Positions 35,866 to 48,050 are shown, counted from the stretch's first letter. The stretch is 64,000 nt of DNA from Spongilla lacustris (GCA_949361645.1 OX442415.1:23293790-23357789), one strand, 5' to 3'. The notes: a model not told the origin generated them from the sequence alone. A program made the numbers and translations.

Positions 35866-36297
35866 TATCACAAATAGATTAACCTTCGTACATACATTTA
35901 TGGACATACTAGTACCTCCCTTGACAACTTACATGTACATGTACATGCTATATACTATACTGTTGGTCAGTTGGCCTTCTCCCTATACAGTTGGCCTTCT
36001 CCCTATACTGTTGGCCTTCTCCCTATACAGTTGGCCTTCTCCCTATACTGTTGGCCTTCTCCCTATACAGTTGGCCTTCTCCCTATACTGTTGGCCTTCT
36101 CCCTATATAGTTGGCCTTCTACCTATACTGTTGGCCTTCTCCCTATACTGTTGGCCTTCCCTAAAGGTTTTCATTCTTAGTATGCACGGCATTACATGTA
36201 GTACCTTGTTCTCATTACTGTCAACAGTAACGCTCTCAACTGTAGTACTCCAAGCCTAGCTGGCAACAAGTAGACAGGCAATAGAATAACCCTGGGG

Positions 36298-36745
36298 CTA
36301 TATATGTTTTCGTCGTTTGAACGTAGTGAATTAGACGGAAACTATGCTCCTTCTGTAAGCTGTGTAAGTGTGATACAAATCACGTGAGAGGGTGGTCCCA
36401 CGTGGGGGGTATATGTAGGAATGGATTTCCGGACTGAGTCAGTCTAAGCGTTTGCACAAGTGGCTACGAACTTTTTTCCTCCCCTGGTGTGTATGTGTTC
36501 GTTATGTCTTTATCAGTTTGGAGTTTCCTTGGCAGAAGCAGATGCAATCTGGGAAGGCTGCAGTCTGGAACTATTGTATTCTATTATACAATGTATACAA
36601 TGTATGCATTACTATGCAGTTGCTATGTTGTTGTTGGTGTATGTTGTTGTTGAGTCTATTTGAGTAGCCATGTGCACTGGCAACACTGGCACAATCTGTG
36701 ATATGAAGTCATGGGATTTGTAGAAGGGATGAGGAGGGAGCACCA
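36298..36745. mobile_element. About 0.45 kb insertion in copy B
   Basis: Copy A reads CCTGGGGCTCATCAAAAATG (inverted). Copy B reads CCTGGGGCTA, then about 450 bp of new text starting TATATGTTTTCGTCG, then CACCAAAAATG. Length and a TG...CA-like outline would fit a solo LTR, but no matching LTR was found in the window. The type is undecided. Confidence 0.45.
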
Positions 36746-37008
36746 AAAATGTACATACATGTATGGACACAAGTAGTAGTGCTGCACATCTGTTATGAAC
36801 TTCCAGGACACATGCATGTACAGCTATTCCCTAGGACAACCAGCAAAACCAGGCCTAGGGGTTGTATTTGCTCAAAGATGCATGGCATTGTGCATGAGAT
36901 TATTCATTGTATGTACAGACCTAGACCTTTTATCAGCACAGTCTGGCCACACAACAAAATTCATGACATTGGACATCTAAATAAGATAGGATCAGCAGAT
37001 GTTTATGT

Positions 37009-37167
37009 ACACACACACACACACACATACATGTACACACACACACACACGCACACACACACACACACACACACATACACACACACACATACATGTACAC
37101 ACACACACACACGCACACACACGCACACACACACACACACACACATACACACACACACACACACACC
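37009..37167. repeat. (CA)n microsatellite in copy B
   Basis: CA runs broken by TACATGTACAC and CGCACAC. Inverted partner of 17286-17403, but longer and with an extra internal duplication. Confidence 0.95.
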
Positions 37168-38359
37168 AGCTAAACGTGGGGGAGGAGGAGGCAGGAATAG
37201 GCAACATCTGCCAGTATCACTTACGGTTTCCAGTCATGCATTTGCTACAGATGTTACGTGTACAAGAAGCACACCAATACATGCATGTACTTCCTATAAC
37301 ACCAGGGATTTACCGCACCTACACCCTGGTGTACACGTGGCATGTCACTTGCTGTTCTGTCAATTAATCCAGGGTTCACAAACATGCCATTTAACTGTAC
37401 ATATGAAGGGAAAGACTTCCTACAATAATACTGCAGCAATGCAAGCAGAACATCATAACACAAACTTTCATGAATCCCTCAATTGTATTTAGCCAGTCAG
37501 ACACTCAATGTTTTGGCATATACAAACTGCCACCACAACCTGTACAAAAAAAAACAAATAATACTTTCTCTTTTCCTCCTCCCTTCAATTTCCTTACCTC
37601 CCCTTCCATCTCCCTCCCTCCTCATCCTGTCTATTTTCCTACCTCCCCCTCCCTCCCATCACTCTCGCTCCTCCTCTCTCCTTTCCTCCCCTTATCCCCA
37701 TTCACGCCGCTGGCCCCAGCTCTCATCTTATAGCGCATGTCAAATGAAGTACTATCCAGCTGAAAGGATCGTGTGTGAAAGGAAAAAGGTAAGCTAGCTG
37801 GGTTTGTTTTTAAAAAACAAAATAAAACTAAATAATACCATGCTTTCCAGAATGGAAGAATAGTTTATCTAGTGTTGTAAAGTGGTTAAGAAGACACTTA
37901 TATTGGGTTGAAGAAAAGGACGTAAGTTAACCTGTTCTCTTCTACAGTATGCAGTATGTGTGTTCAGGTGTATTCTAGTAATCACTGCATTTTTATTTCA
38001 GGGAGTTCAAGTGTCAGCTTAAATTGATTTTTCACATACAACGCTCACTAGCTGCAGGAACAATCAGAAGGAACAGTGTGGATGGATGTTACTATGGATG
38101 TAATGTAGCGTTACTGTTGTGTTAATTTAACTGCGGGTGTCACAACAAAGCACTGTTGTACATGTACATGTGATCATGTTTCAACCACATGCAATGGCTT
38201 CCTAGGCTGGTTTGTTTCTCAGACACTCGATACCTCAGGATGCACTCGGATAGCTCACAACATCAACAACCATTCATTCATTATACTGAATCATACACAT
38301 AATCACATACACACATATGATCCTATATATTTCTAATCACTGAATGTTTCCGGACATCA

Positions 38360-38745
38360 CAGTTCCTCCCCATTTCACACTGGTGACAGACCACCATCCC
38401 TTGGTGTCCATTCTCAACCCGGAAAAGGGATTACCAGCAGTGACGGCAGCACGGTTGCATTGGTATATGCGGTAGGCTAGCCCTGTCTTGATATCAGGTA
38501 CAAGAGTACCACTCAACACACAAATGCTGATGCACTTTCACGTCTCCCAGCGGTGGCCGACATGCAGATGGCACAAATGGATGAGGAGGAATGAGGGACA
38601 TTCCCAACTACAAACCCTCCCAGTCGCAGTGGCAGAATTATGAATAAAAACAAAAATTAAAGGGACCTGGTGTTAGCAAGGGTGTTTCAGCCTATTCAGG
38701 AGGGATGGCCACCCAAAACTACAGAAGAGGTTATAAAGCCATGCT
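38360..38745 (+). pseudogene. Ty3/Gypsy RNase H relic (copy B)
   Basis: Mirror of the relic at 15690-16060: TTTCACACTGGTGACAGACC opens the VTDHH motif region, and CAAATGCTGATGCACTTTC encodes the NADALS end. It is broken in the same general places, with extra small differences near 38645. Not functional. Confidence 0.8.
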
Positions 38746-38769
38746 TTGAGTAGAGACATGAATTGTACA

Positions 38770-38991
38770 GCAGTACAATCCTGTGTAAGGGTACAGGGAG
38801 AGGTATACGCCTGCACCACTGTACACGGAGGGGTACAGGCCTGCTCAAGGATACAGGCCTGCTCAGGGATACAGGCCTGTACAGGGGTACAGGCATGTTC
38901 AAGGAGGGGTACAGGCCTGTACAGGGAGGGGTGCAGGATACAAGCCTGGACAAGGGTACAGGCCCAGGGGTATAGAGAATACAACCCAGTA

Positions 38992-39023
<32 letters not shown>

Positions 39024-39250
39024 GTACAGGCCTGCACAGGGGTACAGGCTTGTACAGGGGTGGGGGGGGGGGTACAAGCCTGGACAGGGGTACAGGCCTG
39101 TACTGTGGGGGAGGGGGGGGGGGGGTACAGGACAGTACAGGGGTACAGGTTTGTACAGGGGTGCAGGCCTGTACAATACAGGGAGGGGTAGTGGCCTGTA
39201 CAGTGGTACAGGCCTATAAAATTGTACAGGCCTGTACAATTTGGGGTACA
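38770..39250. repeat. GTACAGGCCTGTAC array with poly-G core (copy B)
   Basis: Inverted counterpart of 15232-15660. It has G runs at about 38993-39022 (about 30 G), 39061-39072 and 39108-39125. Copy A has only one C run, so G-run number and length differ between arms. Confidence 0.85.
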
Positions 39251-39489
39251 TAGCAGTTGTTCATTCATGATAAACTTCACATACATATAGGTTTACCCAT
39301 TTTTTCTCAGTTTCATTCCATTTCTCTGTCTTTTGCTAGGCCATGTAGTAATCCCCATTGTAGTCTATTCCATTCTTCTTCGCTTTCATCGTCCCCCATT
39401 AGTTCCTTCACAGAGTGGTCTCTTGTGGGTACACCCTTTCCAACACCTGTTCCTTCTGCCCTTTTCTTTGCACAACACGCCTTCTCAAT

Positions 39490-40118
39490 GTGCCCCCATT
39501 TCCTGCAAAATCTGCAAACTTTGTTTCTGAACCTGCACTAGCTGTTGAGTATTATGTGCTCCTCCACACCTGTTGCAAGCCCCTAGGCCTGACGGTCTCC
39601 CCCTTCTTGGTGGTGCTGCCACTTGATGTACTTCAGTCTTGTTCCTGTTTTGTGACACTCTGCAACTGTTCTGCGCGTCTTTAGTCTCCCTTTCCGCTAT
39701 TTCCGCTGTCTCCAGCACCTTGGCAAAAGTGAGGTCTGCCTTTGTGAGGAGTCTCTTCTGTACCCCCTCGTCGCACCAAACGCACGTACAGTTCTGCAAA
39801 CTTGCTGCATACCACATATCACACTTTCTCCCTCTTTTTGTCCCGTTTGTGGAAGCGGAACCGTACGTTCTGCCATGACTAGAGGTTTCGGCGCTACGTG
39901 TGTCGTTAAGGCTGCGACCAGTTGCTCGTACTATAATACGTTCGGTCTTTCAATTTCTGGGGTGCTACGAGTGCTCGGAGCAGGCCAAATGTAATACAGG
40001 CGAGGAAAGCGCCCTTTTTCTGTTCGGCTTCCACCTTATTTGCCAGGAAGAAATGTTCTAGCCGCTCGACGTATTAACTCAACCAGTCTTCCGTTGACGC
40101 GTCATACTCCCCTGCCAT
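39490..40118 (-). pseudogene. Ty3/Gypsy-like gag relic (copy B)
   Basis: Mirror of the copy A gag relic. The start codon is at 40118-40116, and the same premature TAA is at 40076-40074. Additional deletions are present, for example around 39775-39785, where copy A has about 45 more bases. The first zinc knuckle is frame-disrupted near 39535-39570. The shared stop shows that both copies descend from one already broken ancestor. Confidence 0.75.
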
Positions 40119-40982
40119 CCTTCTTAGCTATCCCATGCACCCTCGTTGCCACTGTAGAGTCTCGATACCTCAGGATGCACTCGGATAGCTCAGATCCAGC
40201 TACAGCTACGTTTAGGCCTACATCTCTTGTCTGAGCAGCCGGTCGAGGTATTGGTAAGCAGCCTAACATATCATTCTCATTTCAATACATCGATCTGTCT
40301 ACTCCGCGGTGTAGAAAACACAGACTCGAAGCTTTTAGTATTCCATGGCATGTACTAGTAGTTACCCCCGGCACGGGGCGGCACCTGGCCCACCACGCCC
40401 TCTGCTCAACTCCAGCTTTGCAAATATTATGCATGTCCTAGCTAACTGGTCTCATTTTATTAACTATGGAATATCCTTGATTTTACTAAATATCTATGGC
40501 AACACATAGAAACGCCATTTAAAAATGGCGCCATATTGCACCAAAACTGATTTACTATTTTAAAAATGGTCCCCAAATTTTTCACAACATCCACTTTTTT
40601 CCATATATTATATTATTTGGATAGTTGTAGAATTGTTTCAGAGGGTGGCAAAAGTTCTAACCCCCTCTGTTCATTAGTTACAACTAATGGTATATCTTAA
40701 TTAGCATGATTCTTTTCCATTTTCTGTACAAGTCTATGGAATATCATATTTTCAGAAATGGTCCCAGAATTTTGGACGATACAAGGTACAAAATTTGAAA
40801 TTGCCTACATTTAAACATCATTTAGAGTAGTATTAGTGGGTGGCAAAAGTTGCAGGTCCGTTAGTTAAGTAAATAATAATCAAGTTAGTAAAAACGCCAT
40901 ACATTCTCTATGGAACGTACCGCGGAATGAAATCCAAAAATTTACAAACCGCAACTTTCGTGACCGTTGATTTCTCCATATG

Positions 40983-42295
40983 CTCAGCACACAAATGAAA
41001 TATCAGGACCTACGTTAGTAGGTCCTATGTAGGATTTGAAGTGTGATGAATACGATTAGCAAAACAACAGATTCCACTATTGCCGTTGCACCGTAGAATC
41101 AGTTGAACTTTAGCGAGCGTATTTGGATACAGCCAACGATTACCTACAATGTAATAAAACTGCCGACGCTTAGAAAGCTCAGACAACAGAGATAACGCTC
41201 ACTCGTTCCCACACTAGAACCTTAAAATGTGGAAAAAACGGTGTTCCCTGATAAGATAAGATTCGCTCGGAATCTTTGTCACAATTGAAGCGCAATGTTT
41301 GCGGTTTTCAAAAGGAACTGTAGGAGATAAGTTAGAAACTTTCTGCCGAATTTGTTTGGAATTATTGCTTTCCTATTTTGAGTTAAACTGAACACAATTT
41401 CGATCTTTAGCAAACTTAGTTACGTTAACACATAGCCCACAACAGATTTTATTAGCTTCTGATGCCTTATATGGAGGTCATGACCAGAAGCCACCAGGTG
41501 CAGGCCCTGTTAGCTGCACCGGAAGCACGTGTACATGTACAGACATAATTATAGCAGCCACTTTTTGACGAAAGTTGATATAGTATTACGAAGGCCCAAT
41601 ACTGGCTTTATCCGGAACGTAAGGATAGCGTGAAGGCCTACTACGATCAAAATTGAGAACTGATTTTAGCCTCCAAACAAGCCAAAGGAAAAGAAATCCT
41701 ACGAGGTAGGAGTATACCGTTTGGGGCAATATGTCCAAGTTTATTCACGCGCAAGGGAACGGTAAATCCTGTGCGTGTGTTCTTGCGAGTCGTCTGCGAG
41801 TTACAAATTATGTTTTTTGCATCCCCCCCGGCCCCCCCCCCCCCAATGTAAGCTCAGTACGCTATGCAAGCTGGCCGATGGCCTGCTGGTAGGACCATTT
41901 ATACGTGAGTTCTGTTCAATGCACGGTTGCTACTTTAATATCCTTCACAAGTGCGTGTCCACTGGTGGTCCCCACCAGACTGACCAGAGCAAAACAGGTG
42001 CTGCATGTTCATTCAAGCTGCACTGGTAACCCCATAACTCATGTCTCTCCCATGATAGAGCATCCTTGGAATTAACCCCATAGTAGTTGCTGCAAAGCTT
42101 TGTTCTTAACATGGCCACAAGCACTGCTGCTCAGGGGAAGGTATATTGTTTTCATTCAAATATGTGTGTCTGCCAGTTGTGACCTGTTCTTGGTCAATGT
42201 TATTACGTGAAGATGGAGAGGAGGAAAGGGAACACCATTCCACCAGGATGAGTGAACCACTCTGGAAAGGTGGGTGTATGTTTGTGTGTGCTTGC
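40983..42295. other. No gene recognised
   Basis: Mostly unique sequence. A short G/C-rich run of C lies at about 41825-41845. A possible start (ATGGCCACAAGCACTGCTGC at 42111) is followed by a GT after 27 bases, but I found no matching continuation, so I do not call a gene. Confidence 0.4.
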
Positions 42296-43470
42296 TATTC
42301 CCTCCTTTGCACGTCCTCTTCCCTCCTGTCTCATCCTCTCCTCCCATCCCGTCTCCCTTCTCCTTCCCTCTCCCTTCACCTCCTCTCCCCTTCTCTTCTC
42401 CCTTTCCTTCCTCTCCTTCTCTTTACCCTTCCCTCCCCTCCTCTCCCCTTCCCTCCGGCCAGGGCCGGTGAGAGCCGTAGTGAGGCCCGGTGTAACATAT
42501 CATTTGAGGGCCCCATAGGCCCTGAAAATACGAGCGGGGGGGGGGTCCCCCTTGAGATTGGCCCGCCGGGCCCCCTATTATATGCCTTGGGGCCCCTATT
42601 ATACCTTGGGGCCCGGGGTAAGTAACCCCTGCTTCCCTCCCCTCCTCTCCCCTTACTCTCCTCTCCCCTTACTCTCCTCTCCCCTTCCCTTCCCCTCCTC
42701 TCCCCTTCCCTTCTCCATTCCTTTCTCCCTTCCCCTCCTCTCCCCTTCCCTTCTCCATTCCTATTCTCCCTTCCCCTCCTCTCCCCTTCCCTTCTCCATT
42801 CCTATTCTCCCTTCCCCTCCTCTCCCCTTCCCTTCTCCATTCCCTTCCTCTCCCCTTTCTCTTCTCCCTTCCCCTCTACCCTTCACCTCCCATCCTCCCA
42901 TCCCCTCCTCCCTTTACCTCTCCTCCTCCCTTCACTTCCCATCCTCCCGTCCCACACTCTCCTTCCATCCTCCTGTCCCCTCTTCCCTTCGCCTTCCATC
43001 CTCCCTCCCCCTCCTTCCCCTCCTCCCTTCACCTTCCATCCTCCCTCCCCCTCCTTCCCCTCCTCCCTTCACCTTCCATCCTCACTCCCCCTCCTTCCCC
43101 TCCTCCCTTCACCTCCTTCCCAATCTCCCTTCCCTCCTCCCTTCACCTCCTTCCCCTCCTCCCTTCACCTCCTCCCTCCTCCCTTCACCTCCTTCCCAAT
43201 CTCCCTTCCCACCTCCCTTCACCTCCTCTCCCCCTTATCTTTTCTCTTCCCATCCTCTCTTCCTCTCGTCTCCCCTTCTCTTCCATCCTCCCGTCCCATC
43301 CTCCCTTCACCTTCCTCCTCCCATCCTCCCTTCACCTCCCATCCTCCCTTCACCTCCCATCCTCCCTTCACCTCCCATCTTTCCTTCACCTCCTCTCCCC
43401 CTTCTCTTCTCCCTTCCCTTCCTCTCTCCTCTCCCTTCTCTTCTTCCTTCCCCTCCTTCACGAATCACTA
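42296..43470. repeat. 1.2 kb CTCCCTTCCC pyrimidine tract
   Basis: Almost pure C/T on the + strand, built from CTCCCCTTCCCTTC, CACCTCCCATCCTCC and similar units of 12-45 bp with local perfect duplications (for example 42720-42840). It is interrupted at about 42457-42625 by a GC-rich non-repeat block. Long open frames on both strands come from composition alone. Confidence 0.9.
42457..42625. mobile_element. Possible hAT-like terminal fragment inside the pyrimidine tract
   Basis: The block opens with CAGGGCCGGTGAGAGCCG and contains GAGGGCCCCATAGGCCC and GGGGCCCCTATTATACC. CAGGGCCGG starts and runs of GGGCCC are common at hAT-type element ends. No second end or TSD is clear, so this is weak. Confidence 0.3.
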
Positions 43471-44215
43471 CCTATTTGCCCCAACACAACCGGATATAAT
43501 GGACATACAGTTTGGCCATGATGGTAGACCTATTCTGGGCTGTACTCAGTGGTGGTCCTTTTGCACACCACTTCTGAAAATGGCAAGCAATCTGGTAAGC
43601 ATCTTTGGTGTGAATGGCCAATTGCTTTAATCATATACATCCTCACATCAAGGACAGCTATTAGGGTGATTAATCCTGATGCCTTTGCTACTGGCTTTGG
43701 AGAACGCATGCGTACCTTCAGTCAAGAGAAGAGGGCTTTGAATCGTGTGAGGATAGTTTCATGACGGGGTGGGGGGTGTGCTATGCTTAGGTTGATCCTG
43801 ATAAACCAATTTTGGTAGCTGGTAATCCATAGCGGTTTAATGAAAAGCGTTTTAGGCATTAGAAAATGGCATTGAATATCATGATGCTCTGGTTGTAGCC
43901 AGGGTAAAGGCATTTGTGGTCTGAGCATAATATTTTGTTCCTTCACTACTAATACCTCTTCTCCTCCACTACTACTTTTATAGGGGTCCCCTCGCCTTTC
44001 AAAATAACCTGGCTGAGAGACTGGGTGTTGCTCACATGCCAGTTTAGATACTTAGCTGTTTAAAACAAAGAAATTGTGTGATTTAATGATGATAGCAAGT
44101 GAGCAGATCAAACTGTCTTATACTGCTATGATGTGATGCTCTATATTATATTCCAAGATTGCCCTTCTTTCTTTGTTTGCTCTCATGCATGAAACGTATA
44201 AGTATGAACCTGCCG
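43471..44215. other. No gene recognised
   Basis: Unique sequence with no convincing exon. A GT after AGCAATCTG near 43595 could be a donor, but no frame leading into it resembles a known protein. Confidence 0.4.
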
Positions 44216-44219
44216 GGGG

Positions 44220-44610
44220 GAAAAAAAGGAGTGAAACAAGATATAAAAATTTAAAATTGGTGATGTAGGATTTGTAGACAGCAATTGAGTAAAAAGTAAG
44301 GAAACAAGGAATTACAGATATTATGCATTAATTAATTTATAAATATTACATACCTACATTTAGCACAAAATTAGAATTTCAGGCAGGTAGATTTGCTAAA
44401 TAATGTAGGTATGTAATATTTATAAATTAATTAATGCATAATATCCGTAATTCCTTGTTTCCTTACTTTTTACTCAATTGCTGTCTACAAATCCTACATC
44501 ACCAATTTTATTTTAATTAAATTTTTATATCTTGTTTCACTCCTTTTTGTCTACAAATCCTACATCCTACATCACCAATTTTATTTTAATTAAATTTTTA
44601 TATCTTGTGT
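44220..44610. mobile_element. Palindromic MITE with duplicated right end
   Basis: The left arm starts AAAAGGAGTGAAACAAGATA and continues GGTGATGTAGGATTTGTAGA, then GTAAGGAAACAAGGAATTAC. The right arm mirrors it to about 44548. The last roughly 60 bp of the right arm (GTCTACAAATCCTACATC to ATATCTTG) is then repeated once more to 44608. Internal words relate it to the family at 11426. Confidence 0.8.
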
Positions 44611-45436
44611 GTATCAGTCACCTTTCCTCAAAACAAAGCAGACTCTCACAAGCACTTTTGGACAGCAACTTTTGACTCTGTCACATTACCATGACAGTTA
44701 CTAAAGAGCTGCAGGCCACACCCACTCACCACCCCACTAGATATTCCCCCTCATCTCATCAACCATGTTTTGTTGTATCCCTCCAGAACAAGTAGGATAT
44801 CCTACCCACCGATGGGCTCCATAGATGAAGAGTTATGAACAACCCATTCAAGAACTTGATAGCCTACTAAAAGTGCACGCTTCGCATGAGAAGGGAATTT
44901 TTCTAATTCCAGCCATGTCGAGGATACAGGAGTAGGAAGAGATGCCTAGAAATATATACGTACATCTGTACTGCTGGAATCATGCATATGTAGAATGACT
45001 TGCATTGGTATTTGAAGTCAAAAGGCAACTGCATGCACTGCTGCTGCACCATTTTGTACCGTTCGAGAGAACCTGTTTACTTTCTTAGAGACTTCCGACT
45101 ACGGTGCCGTTTACCTTTCGAAAGCTTCAGCAATAAAATACTGTACGCACGCGATTGACAAAGGTGGTAGCTGCTGTGCGCGGTTGGTTATCATGCAGAG
45201 CTACAGGCGGCACTACTGTCTAGTTGACAATTGTGGGACGAAGTATTTACTTCTTTTGACCTCACTTCCATTGATTTAATGTGTCGCCAAACGCACAAAC
45301 CGCTGCAGCTGAGATTCACTCCAATGAACTAATCATTTCTGAATGCACATCATGTTTAGAGTAAAACTATGCAATATTACACTCAACTGTGCAACGGTAC
45401 CCCCTAGTCGTTTTGACTTTTTTTTTTTTAATAGCG
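44611..45436. other. No gene recognised
   Basis: Downstream flank of the CCCH-vWA gene. No repeat or exon is seen. Confidence 0.4.
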
Positions 45437-46504
45437 TCATATCCGCTTCTTCATTCCTGTTCCAGTCTCAAGGGCCCTGCGCGGTCGCGATGCGTCTTCA
45501 GTGGATGACACTCGGATCGTTGACGGCCGTACCTCTAAGGACACTCTCAAACTTTCAATCTCCCTCTTGGACTCTTGAAATGCGCGGCGCACGGAGACGG
45601 CACCGGGGTCGCTGAGGGACGTCACCTTGATGTGCTCCTTGCCCTGGAGAGAACGCAATCCCACGTCCTCCTCCCCCACCGCGAAGATGCGCACGTTGAA
45701 GTTGCCAAGGCCTGGTGCAATGAGACGGCTCTTTAGGCGCTGGAAGGCGCCGGCCGAGCTGCAGTTGTCGTCTCCGTCCGTCAACAGGAAAAAGTAGCGC
45801 TGAGCGTCGTTGCCGAGAGTGCGAGTGGCTTCGAAGAGGTCTAGCGTTCTCAGGGCGCCGTCCCAGAGAGCCGTCCTGCCAGCGGCGCAAAGGCAGTCGA
45901 TTTTGTCGCTCGTCACGTCCTTCTTGGCCGTAAAGTCAAAGGCCGTACCCACCGTGTCGTTAAACCACACGAGGGCCACCCTCTCTTGGTCGCGCAGCGT
46001 AGCGACGATTTCCTTGATGCCCCGCTTGGCCTCCTCCAGTTTTCCTCCCGACATGGATCCGCTGACGTCCAGGGCGATGGCCACATAGAGCGGTTTGGCC
46101 GCAGTGGGCTTGTGTGTCTCTTTCACTACGTTGAATTGCAAGCTAACCGCGCCACTACTACCAGCGGCTAGATCCATTTTGGCCGTTCCACCGATTACGC
46201 CCAGGACGGCAGCATAGTTGCCTTGTAGGCCTATGCAGGACTGTACCACAGAAGAAGGACTTGGTCTCACATGCACATAGTCGTGGACGTATGGACACTT
46301 GTCACCGTTTCGGCAGCTTTCGGGGGTACCTTTCCAATACCTGCAGGGATCTTTTGCCTTCAAGACGGTAGGGCGCAGGGAGGGTTGTACCACCGATCGC
46401 GAGAGCGCAGAGCCGAGGACCGGGTGGACGTATCGACACTTGTCACCGTTTCGGCAGCTTCCGGCGGTGCCATTCCAAAACGTGCAGATCTTGCTTGTGG
46501 CCAT
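45437..46504 (-). CDS. Intronless protein with two CCCH zinc fingers and a vWA domain
   Basis: A single uninterrupted frame of 355 codons, ATG at 46504-46502. Two nearly identical CCCH fingers of spacing C-x9-C-x5-C-x3-H lie at residues 7-27 and 54-74 (NGDKC is shared). A vWA domain starts near residue 138. Its MIDAS is complete: DVSGS at 146-150, threonine 211 in GRTALWDG, and aspartate 243 in LLTDGDD. A short tail with RRAFQESKREIESLRV follows. CCCH fingers of this type usually bind RNA; the vWA with full MIDAS should bind a divalent metal and a partner protein. The combination is unusual to me. GC content and codon usage are clearly higher in GC than the flanks, and there is no intron, unlike the other genes here. 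That fits a retrogene or horizontal gain; which one is unknown. Confidence 0.85.
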   Translation of the reverse strand: MATSKICTFWNGTAGSCRNGDKCRYVHPVLGSALSRSVVQPSLRPTVLKAKDPCRYWKGTPESCRNGDKCPYVHDYVHVRPSPSSVVQSCIGLQGNYAAVLGVIGGTAKMDLAAGSSGAVSLQFNVVKETHKPTAAKPLYVAIALDVSGSMSGGKLEEAKRGIKEIVATLRDQERVALVWFNDTVGTAFDFTAKKDVTSDKIDCLCAAGRTALWDGALRTLDLFEATRTLGNDAQRYFFLLTDGDDNCSSAGAFQRLKSRLIAPGLGNFNVRIFAVGEEDVGLRSLQGKEHIKVTSLSDPGAVSVRRAFQESKREIESLRVSLEVRPSTIRVSSTEDASRPRRALETGTGMKKRI

Positions 46505-48050
46505 GATTTATCCCTTTTTGGTTGGTTTAATAAATTGCCCCAGTTGACGCGCATCAAACACGAGTCGACGATACACACGCCAAATTTCTACCGGAAGCGT
46601 GCGCTTAAAAAAAATTTGTGCTCACATAGCAGCAAAATCGTGGTGTGCAAAGTGGGCAGCAAGATGTGGTGCCTATAATTTAGCACCGATGTATACGCAT
46701 TAAGGTGACGTGTTAATAGAGGCCAGCCCGATAGTTAAGATCAATCAAAGCCGATGAATTTGCGTTTAAAAAAATTTAAAATTAAAAAACCTTACTCAAA
46801 AGGGCACTCTCATAGCCCTTAAGTCAAACCGTCTAAAAGAACTGATACATGGAAATGTGGGAAGACAACTTCATAGGTCGAGGTGATAGTATTAAAAGCC
46901 GCGGCTTCTATTTACGGTAGAATTATAATCGCGATTAATTTTCTTGCTCGTATTTCAACGTACAACCATTTGGGCGTAGGTACTGTAGATGGATTTCGAT
47001 CCTGACTAAAGATATAGGTTGCACGACCACTTGTCTACTAGCATGCTTTTGATTGAAGGTCCATATCAACAACTTAGGGAGTTGTAAGAGGACAAACGAA
47101 CGTGGCATAGAGCCTACCTAGTCTCGTTCCCAGACTCACTTACGTAAGCATTACCGCATAATGTGTAATGCTACGAAAGGGAGTCTGGGAAGAAAGTTCA
47201 ACTTTTTTGTTCTGCGCTCACAAAATCGTGAGCGTCCAATCAAATTGCAGGTACATCGTGACGTATACTAATTGCTTACTAATTGCATTCACGTTATACT
47301 ATATAGCTATAAGGTTTAGCAATCTTCAGCGGGCACTCTTAGACCACATCGGTTGAGAGCAATCATATGCTATGCCCCTTTTGCCGTGGGCGTTCTACGT
47401 ACTTCGCAATTAAATATAGCTATTGCAGTCGAAGGACCAGGTACATATTGTGATTTGTGCGTTTAACTTTACGTGCTCATTTTTTTTTGGTTGCCTCTTT
47501 TAATAATACCTGCGCGTGGTTTCCATCATTGCATGTTAGCTGCTTTTTGCTACATGTGACTGTATAACAGAAGATAGCGATGAGCCAACGCTGGCAGGAG
47601 CCTATGACGCTTAAATTATAAAGGTTGAGCACGTTAATTCCGTGCTGCTGCATGCATGCTATTGTATGAGCGGCTCAGGAAGTCTTTTATCTCTTTGCTC
47701 ACTGATATATAGTGCCTCCGTCAAGATGACCTGCAGCAAGAGGTCAGACAGATAATGTGATAAAAGCAGTCATGCGCCTGTCATAATCAGATAAGGTAGT
47801 CTGCATGCGTGCATGCGGTCAGCTAGTGGAAGGTCTCGAAGCAGTAGGACACTGGCTACTGACATATCTGTACATTTATAAATATATGTTTAATGTCAAT
47901 CTTTTTAACATGTACACTTCTTGACTGACAGAAAAAATTTCCAACGCATGCATACTGTATATCCTTCACCGAAGAGCTCAGAGGCTATCAGTATATCATT
48001 TCTCGGTGGCCTGGCACACAAGATTGATTTAAAACATCATTATGCGCTAA
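46505..48050. other. No gene recognised; small inverted repeat at 47114-47192
   Basis: The words TTCCCAGACTCACTTACG, AAGCATTAC and their inverted partners GTAATGCTACGAAAGGGA, GTCTGGGAA form a hairpin of about 78 bp, a small MITE candidate. No coding segment is recognised; the stretch holds the promoter side of the CCCH-vWA gene. Confidence 0.5.

Larger units (their letters stand above)
33241..40982 (-). mobile_element. Large composite element, copy B (right arm of giant inverted repeat)
   Basis: Reverse-complement copy of about 20000 down to 13503. Order from left: TATACTGTTGGCCTTCTCCC array, CA run (33921-33964), small array (about 35963-36160), CA runs (about 37009-37165), pyrimidine tract, RNase H relic now on +, palindromic array with poly-G, gag relic now on -, and the left-end region closing with ATTTCTCCATATG at 40970-40982. 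It differs from copy A by many point changes, repeat lengths, and two insertions (about 34912-35865 and 36298-36745). It lacks the roughly 450-bp right-end region of copy A, starting straight in the minisatellite. Confidence 0.8.

Noticed and set aside
42111..42270. Possible short exons of an unknown gene
   Set aside because: A start and two GT sites are present, but the frames do not join and no protein family is recognised.
42552..43499. 315-residue frame rich in PSPLPFPSS
   Set aside because: Composition artefact of the pyrimidine tract; no splice signals or homology.
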